From the NCBI GenBank assembly GCA_012728095.1, contig JAAYFU010000066.1, forward strand, positions 1 to 58,836: DNA of 58,836 nucleotides, read 5' to 3'. Each line of letters starts with the position of its first letter. Position 1 is the first letter of the stretch. This DNA comes from Clostridiaceae bacterium (GTDB lineage: Bacteria > Bacillota > Clostridia > DSM-8532). The notes beneath the pieces are model-generated. The model ran no database searches. It saw only the letters and a program-made list of their open reading frames with translations, and was not told the DNA's origin. Position numbers and translations under genes: made by a program. Shown here piece by piece: positions 53,788-58,836 of this stretch.

Positions 53788-55938
53788 ATGGAGAATTATT
53801 ATTTAGGAAACGGAAGAAAATGGAAGTACATAAATGAGAAAAATAACGGAGAAATAAAAGATAAAGCAACTGATGAAATAGTATATAATCTGCTGTATCA
53901 AAGGGGCTTATTAACCGCGGATGAAATTGAACAATTCCTGAACCCGACTCTTAAGAATTTACATGACCCGTTTTTGCTTGACGGGATGAAAGATGCGGTT
54001 GAGAGAATTCTTTCGGCAATTCAGAAGAAGGAAAAAGTATTAATATACGGAGACTATGACGCAGATGGAGTTTCGGCAACATCAATTCTGATAAGGTTTT
54101 TCAGATCATTGAATCTATCGGCTGACTACTATATACCTGACAGAGTTGACGAAGGTTATGGAATCTCTGATGTTGCAGTTGAATTCATAAGCAGTAACGA
54201 CTATGACCTGGTCATTACTGTTGATTGTGGCATATCTGCCCGCGGTCAGGTGGCTGAAATAGTAGAAAAATGCAAAAAACGTGGAAGAAGGATTGATATA
54301 ATAATTACCGATCACCATCAGTGCAAAGAAGATCTGATTCCCGATGCTTTTGCAATTATTAATCCTCATCTTCCTTACAGTAATTATCCATTTAAGAATC
54401 TATGCGGCACAGGTGTGGTATTAAAACTGGTTCATGCTTTGGGAATATATACCGGCAATGAGAGAGCTTTTGAAGATTATATTGATATCGCGGCTATTGC
54501 CACAATTGCGGATATCGTTGAACTTAAAGGTGAAAACCGGATAATAGCAAAATTCGGGCTGGAGAAAATACGGAATAATCCTTGTATTGGTATTAAGGCT
54601 CTTTTGGATGCGGCTTTGATAAATACAACCCAGATAGATTCATATAGAGTTTCCTTTATAATTGCGCCGAGGGTTAACGCCGCCGGCCGTATGGGTGATG
54701 CCGGTATAGCAGTTAAACTGTTTACAACTGATAACGAATCCGAAGCCAATGAATACGCTTTTGCTTTAAACAGCTCAAATACAAAGAGACAGGAAATCCA
54801 GGATAAGATTTTCAATGAGGCTGTTGTTATTATTGAGCATGATCCCCAATATAACAATGAAAAGGTTATTGTCGTTTATCATGAAAACTGGCATCACGGC
54901 GTAATTGGAATCGTTGCTTCAAAGCTGGTGGAACGTTACAATAAGCCCGTATTTGTCTTTTCTATCGAAAATGAAAAAGCGGTAGGATCCGCAAGAGGCA
55001 TAGAAGGTTTCAACATATTTAAGGCCATGGAATCCCAATCAGATCTATTGATAAAATACGGGGGTCATGAACAGGCAGGAGGGCTGACAATCTCACCATC
55101 AAACCTGGAATTATTCAGAAAAAGGATCAATCTTTATGCAAACGAAATTATAACAGACGAAATGCTTATCCCGGAAATAACTATTGATATTGAAGCGAAA
55201 AGTAGCGATATAAGTTTAGATACGGCAAAGATGATTTCGCAGCTTGAGCCGTTTGGCTGCGGAAACAGGATACCGGTCTTTTGCTATAAAGGAGCAAAAA
55301 TCAAGGATAAGAAAATTGTCGGAAACGGCCGGCATCTTAAACTTTCATTTGTAATTGACGGAAAGCTTATCGAAGGAGTATATTTCAGGAAAGGATATCT
55401 TGAAACAGGGATATTTACCGACGATGTTGTAGATATCGTATTTACACAGGAAGTAAATGAATATCGGGGCGTTGAAAGCTTACAAATAAATATCCTGGAT
55501 ATGCGGCTTACGGAAGGAGCTTTAATAAAGAACAGGTTATTGCTTAAAGCAGCCCGGCATGTCGAATGTCTTGATTGCGACGAAAGTTGGCTTTATAATG
55601 GGATTATTAATAAAATAATATTTTTTGAAGATATTGTAATAACCAGGAACATCCTTGCAGTCATATACAGGTATATAAGCCGTAAAGGTACTTTATGCTT
55701 GACAACCCCGGATATGTTTGTACATGCCGGAATACTCAGAAGAGAGACAAAGCTTAACATTAATGCATATAAGTTTCTTGCAGCTTTATTGATATTTGAC
55801 GAGCTGGAACTGATGGAAGTAATACTTGATGAGAAAGGGAATTACACCGTCAAACAGCCTGATGAAGTAAGAAAAGTAAACCTGGAGGATTCAGAAATAC
55901 TGAACTGGATAAATAACATGTTGCATAGTTTTAACTGA
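53788..55938 (+). CDS. recJ: Single-stranded-DNA-specific exonuclease RecJ
   Basis: A 716-residue 5'-3' exonuclease of the DHH family acting in recombination and repair. Motifs: Y-G-D-Y-D-A-D-G-V-S-A near residue 90 (motif I), V-D-C-G-I-S near 148, D-H-H-Q near 176 (the DHH), and the DHHA1 region with W-H-H-G-V-I-G-I and G-G-H-E-Q-A-G-G. An OB-fold region and a C-terminal extension of about 140 residues follow, the latter common in Firmicutes. ATG 53788 follows AAGGG. The gene starts 38 nt after the rpsU terminator and leads into relA. Confidence 0.94.
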   Translation: MENYYLGNGRKWKYINEKNNGEIKDKATDEIVYNLLYQRGLLTADEIEQFLNPTLKNLHDPFLLDGMKDAVERILSAIQKKEKVLIYGDYDADGVSATSILIRFFRSLNLSADYYIPDRVDEGYGISDVAVEFISSNDYDLVITVDCGISARGQVAEIVEKCKKRGRRIDIIITDHHQCKEDLIPDAFAIINPHLPYSNYPFKNLCGTGVVLKLVHALGIYTGNERAFEDYIDIAAIATIADIVELKGENRIIAKFGLEKIRNNPCIGIKALLDAALINTTQIDSYRVSFIIAPRVNAAGRMGDAGIAVKLFTTDNESEANEYAFALNSSNTKRQEIQDKIFNEAVVIIEHDPQYNNEKVIVVYHENWHHGVIGIVASKLVERYNKPVFVFSIENEKAVGSARGIEGFNIFKAMESQSDLLIKYGGHEQAGGLTISPSNLELFRKRINLYANEIITDEMLIPEITIDIEAKSSDISLDTAKMISQLEPFGCGNRIPVFCYKGAKIKDKKIVGNGRHLKLSFVIDGKLIEGVYFRKGYLETGIFTDDVVDIVFTQEVNEYRGVESLQINILDMRLTEGALIKNRLLLKAARHVECLDCDESWLYNGIINKIIFFEDIVITRNILAVIYRYISRKGTLCLTTPDMFVHAGILRRETKLNINAYKFLAALLIFDELELMEVILDEKGNYTVKQPDEVRKVNLEDSEILNWINNMLHSFN

Positions 55939-55950
55939 TTGGTGGATAAC

Positions 55951-58134
55951 ATGCTTGATGCTTTCAAGAGACTGAAAGATTCAATAATGAAATACAATCC
56001 CGATTCGAATCTGGCTTTGATAGAAAAGGCATATAATATTTCTACCAAGGCTCATGAAGGTCAGGAAAGAGTATCGGGAGATCCGTATATTATTCATCCT
56101 GTCGAGGTAGGTTGTATTTTAGCCGAGCTGGAAATGGACGACAGTTCGATTATTGCCGGATTGCTTCATGATACTCTTGAGGATACCACTTTCACCTACG
56201 ATCAGATTAAGAAGGAATTCAGCGCTGAAATAGCAGAATTGGTTGAGGGTGTAACCAACCTCACCAAAATTCCCTATACATCCAAGCAGGAGATCCAGGC
56301 CGAGAATTTCAGAAAAATGTTCCTTGCCATGGCAAAAGACATCCGGGTGATTATTATAAAGCTTGCGGACCGTCTTCATAATATGAGGACGCTTAAGTTT
56401 ATGTCCAAGGAAAAACAGCTTCAAAAGGCAAGGGAGACAATGGAAATATACGCGCCGCTGGCCCATCGCCTGGGAATTCATAAAATAAAATGGGAACTGG
56501 AGGATTTAAGCTTCCGATATCTTGATGAGAAGAGCTATTATGATTTAGTGGAAAGAATAGCTAAAAAGCGCAAAGAGCGCGAGGAATATATAAATAATAT
56601 TATTGAAAATGTCAGAAAGAAAACTACCGAAGTAGGAATAGATGCGTTCATAGAGGGACGTGCCAAACATCTTTACAGCATTTACAAAAAAATGAAAACA
56701 CAGAACAAAACCCTTGATCAGATTTATGATCTTTTCGCAATACGATTAATTGTAAATTCAGTTAAGGACTGCTATGCCCTTCTGGGTATAATGCATGAAA
56801 TGTTCAAGCCGATGCCGGGCCGTTTTAAAGATTATATATCAATGCCTAAGCCCAATATGTACCAGTCTCTTCACTCAACTGTCATCGGCCCTGACGGAAT
56901 ACCCTTTGAAATACAGATAAGAACATGGGAAATGCACCGGGTTGCCGAAGTTGGTATCGCCGCTCATTGGCAGTACAAAGAAGGCGGATACAGCAATAAA
57001 TCCTATGCAGAAAAACTTTCCTGGCTGCGTCAAATGCTTGAATGGCAGAAGGACGCAAGGGATCCCGATGAATTCATGGAGAATCTTAAAATAGATTTGT
57101 TTACCGACGAGGTTTTCGTTTTTACCCCCAAGGGAGATGTTAAAAACCTCAAGGCCGGATCGACTCCTATTGATTTTGCTTATTCAATTCACAGCGCTAT
57201 CGGCAACAGGATGATAGGCGCCAAAGTAAACGGCCGAATTGTACCCCTTGAATATGAGCTTAAGAACGGGGATATAGTTGAGATTATTACGTCCGGAGCA
57301 AGCAATGGGCCCAGCAGGGACTGGCTTAAGATCGCCAAGACATCGCAGGCCAGAAATAAAATCAATCAGTGGTTCAAAAAAGAAAAAAGGGAAGAAAATG
57401 TTGAACAGGGAAGAATAGCATTTGAAAAAGAATTGAAGAAGCATGGGCTCACCATGAGCCAGGCTGTAAAGAGCGAATATATTGAAGCATTACTGAAGAA
57501 GTATAATTTTAATAATATCGAAGATATTTTCGCAGCAATAACCCTGGGGGGTATTACAGCCCAGAAAGTTGTATCCAGGTTAAAGGAGGAGTACAGGAAG
57601 AGTCTCCCGCCTGAAGAGCAGACCAGTATGCTCCTTGACCAGGTTGAAAAAGAAAGCAAACGGAAAACTAAAAACATGCCGGACAGCGGCGTGGTTGTTA
57701 AGGGTATTGACAATTGCCTGGTCAGACTTTCACGATGTTGCAATCCTGTCCCCGGAGATGAAATAATAGGATATATAACCAGGGGACGCGGTGTTTCGGT
57801 TCACAGAAAGGACTGTTCAAATATACGAAACAACATAATTGACGGGGATGCCAGGCTAATTGATGTATACTGGTATAAGAATGTTTCACAAAATGTCTCT
57901 TATTTAGCCGAAATTACTTTAAAGGCCCGCGACAGGACCGGTCTGATTGTCGACGTTACAAATGCTATAGGAGAGTCCCGAATTCCGTTAAGGGCAATTA
58001 ACGCAAGAACTGCCAAGGATATGTCGGTCCTGATGCAAATGACCCTTGAAATAAATGATACTGAACAATTGGACAGGATAATCAATAAGATGAGTCGTAT
58101 AAAGGATGTAATAGAAATATCACGTAACAAATGA
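55951..58134 (+). CDS. relA: Bifunctional (p)ppGpp synthetase/hydrolase RelA/SpoT
   Basis: A 727-residue Rel enzyme controlling the stringent response. Hydrolase HD domain: Y-I-I-H-P-V-E-V near residue 47 and L-L-H-D-T-L-E-D-T near 73. Synthetase domain: Y-D-L-F-A-I-R-L-I near 259 and H-S-T-V-I-G-P near 308. TGS domain begins V-F-V-F-T-P-K-G-D near 388. A helical part, a Cys-containing zinc-finger-like segment (L-S-R-C-C-N-P-V-P-G-D) and a C-terminal ACT domain complete it. Both catalytic halves look intact. ATG 55951 follows GGTGG, 12 nt after recJ. Confidence 0.96.
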   Translation: MLDAFKRLKDSIMKYNPDSNLALIEKAYNISTKAHEGQERVSGDPYIIHPVEVGCILAELEMDDSSIIAGLLHDTLEDTTFTYDQIKKEFSAEIAELVEGVTNLTKIPYTSKQEIQAENFRKMFLAMAKDIRVIIIKLADRLHNMRTLKFMSKEKQLQKARETMEIYAPLAHRLGIHKIKWELEDLSFRYLDEKSYYDLVERIAKKRKEREEYINNIIENVRKKTTEVGIDAFIEGRAKHLYSIYKKMKTQNKTLDQIYDLFAIRLIVNSVKDCYALLGIMHEMFKPMPGRFKDYISMPKPNMYQSLHSTVIGPDGIPFEIQIRTWEMHRVAEVGIAAHWQYKEGGYSNKSYAEKLSWLRQMLEWQKDARDPDEFMENLKIDLFTDEVFVFTPKGDVKNLKAGSTPIDFAYSIHSAIGNRMIGAKVNGRIVPLEYELKNGDIVEIITSGASNGPSRDWLKIAKTSQARNKINQWFKKEKREENVEQGRIAFEKELKKHGLTMSQAVKSEYIEALLKKYNFNNIEDIFAAITLGGITAQKVVSRLKEEYRKSLPPEEQTSMLLDQVEKESKRKTKNMPDSGVVVKGIDNCLVRLSRCCNPVPGDEIIGYITRGRGVSVHRKDCSNIRNNIIDGDARLIDVYWYKNVSQNVSYLAEITLKARDRTGLIVDVTNAIGESRIPLRAINARTAKDMSVLMQMTLEINDTEQLDRIINKMSRIKDVIEISRNK

Positions 58135-58143
58135 GGAGATTAT

Positions 58144-58596
58144 ATGCGTGCTGTTGTGCAACGGGTCAAACGCGCCGAGGTAAGAGTTGAAGGCAGAATA
58201 ACTGGAAAAATAGAAAAAGGGATACTGGTATTTCTAGGCGTGGGAGAAGACGATGAAAATAAGGACCTGGAATACATGGCCGACAAGATTATGAATCTAC
58301 GTATTTTTGAAGACGATAATGATAAAATGAACCTGTCGGTTATTGATGTAGGTGGAAGTGTCCTGGTGGTTTCCCAGTTCACGCTTTACGGAGATTGCAG
58401 AAAAGGGAACAGGCCCAGCTATTCAAAGGCGGCAAGGCCTGAAAAGGCAAAAGACTTTTATGACAGGTTTATAGAATATATCAGCAATAAATATGGTATT
58501 AAGGTTGAATCCGGCATATTCCAGGCAAGTATGGAAGTGGACTATATTAATGATGGTCCGGTAACGCTAATGATTGACAGTAAGAAAACATTTTGA
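58144..58596 (+). CDS. dtd: D-aminoacyl-tRNA deacylase
   Basis: A 150-residue homodimeric enzyme removing D-amino acids from tRNA. Motifs: M-R-A-V-V-Q-R-V near the start, V-S-Q-F-T-L-Y-G-D near residue 79 and N-R-P-S-Y-S-K-A-A near 95, close to the active site; the usual G-P-V-T 'cross-subunit' motif is near 140. GAGGAG precedes the ATG. The relA-dtd-MBL order is typical of Firmicutes. Confidence 0.95.
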   Translation: MRAVVQRVKRAEVRVEGRITGKIEKGILVFLGVGEDDENKDLEYMADKIMNLRIFEDDNDKMNLSVIDVGGSVLVVSQFTLYGDCRKGNRPSYSKAARPEKAKDFYDRFIEYISNKYGIKVESGIFQASMEVDYINDGPVTLMIDSKKTF

Positions 58597-58609
58597 AGGA
58601 TGAAGGATA

Positions 58610-58836
58610 ATGGAACCCATTATTTTGACAAACGGAATATTCGGATCAAACACATATATTATAGAAAGCAAAAATCAGTGTGCCATAATAGACTGCGGCA
58701 ATAAACCTCAGAATATTAAAAGGATAATTGACAGCCGGGGACTTGAGCCGAAATATATAATACTGACTCATGGCCATGCTGACCACATTTTTTATGCTGG
58801 AAGAATCAAGGATGCTACCGGCGCCCCTGTTTGCCT
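58610..58836 (+). CDS. Metallo-beta-lactamase-fold hydrolase (partial, runs off the window)
   Basis: The first 75 residues of an MBL-fold protein. It begins with the strand region T-N-G-I-F-G-S-N-T-Y, then A-I-I-D-C-G, and the metal-binding motif T-H-G-H-A-D-H near residue 53. GAAGGA precedes the ATG, 13 nt after dtd. Such genes next to relA-dtd are glyoxalase II-like hydrolases; the 3' end is not seen. Confidence 0.9.
   Translation, partial: MEPIILTNGIFGSNTYIIESKNQCAIIDCGNKPQNIKRIIDSRGLEPKYIILTHGHADHIFYAGRIKDATGAPVC

Overview
The window looks like chromosome of a low-GC, anaerobic, endospore-forming Firmicute of class Clostridia. The evidence is the sporulation operon spoIIAA-spoIIAB-sigF, the linkage hprK-murB-rapZ-yvcK-whiA, an oxygen-sensitive class III ribonucleotide reductase (nrdD-nrdG), FeoAB, rubrerythrin, and AGGAGG-type ribosome binding sites with frequent GTG/TTG starts. 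Placement near the Acetivibrio/Ruminiclostridium group is only an impression.

Layout. 1-5.4 kb: end of a possible acetyltransferase, a lipoprotein, a LysM cell-wall protein and feoAB. 5.7-11.3 kb: tgt, yajC, rimM-trmD-rarA and a sortase whose start is obscured by an apparent frameshift, then a 5'-truncated NlpC/P60 remnant. 11.3-15.1 kb: gltX (minus strand), an ECF sigma factor with a probable anti-sigma factor, and tRNA-Tyr. 15.2-23.9 kb: nrdDG behind a promoter with two NrdR-like boxes 32 bp apart, a heterodimeric ABC exporter, a CPBP-family membrane protein and a YibE/F protein. 23.9-30.6 kb (minus): rubrerythrin and a five-gene membrane glycosylation operon with a terminator-like hairpin in its leader. 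31-37.6 kb: thrC-hprK-murB-rapZ-yvcK-whiA. 37.7-39.5 kb: an intact lipoprotein and a frameshifted one. 39.6-41.2 kb: the sigma-F operon. 41.2-43.0 kb: a DUF1015 protein (minus) and a small glycine-rich membrane protein.

43.0-49.9 kb is the accessory part. After about 700 bp of very AT-rich, gene-free DNA comes a decayed or minimal type IV secretion module resembling Tn1549-type integrative conjugative elements. The coupling protein VirD4 is cut in its middle and continues in frame into what looks like the C-terminal half of a PrgI-family protein. This implies a deletion that removed the rest of virD4 and the genes normally lying between virD4 and prgI. A full-length VirB4 ATPase follows, then a membrane stalk protein with a Cys/His-rich segment but no recognisable peptidase domain, then two small proteins. 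No relaxase, integrase or attachment sites are visible.

50.2-58.8 kb returns to core genes: alaS, a HIT protein, rpsU (a short GTG-start gene), recJ, relA/spoT, dtd and the start of a metallo-beta-lactamase-fold protein. Two copies of a dispersed palindromic repeat (core TGTCATTCTGAGCG, then AGCGAAGAATCTT) lie after tgt and after alaS. No CRISPR array and no complete insertion sequence were seen. The most unusual items are the VirD4-PrgI chimera and its module, the glycosylation operon with its hairpin leader and a mannosyltransferase-like protein carrying a discoidin-like insert, the sortase with a frame break in a six-A run, and the paired NrdR boxes.
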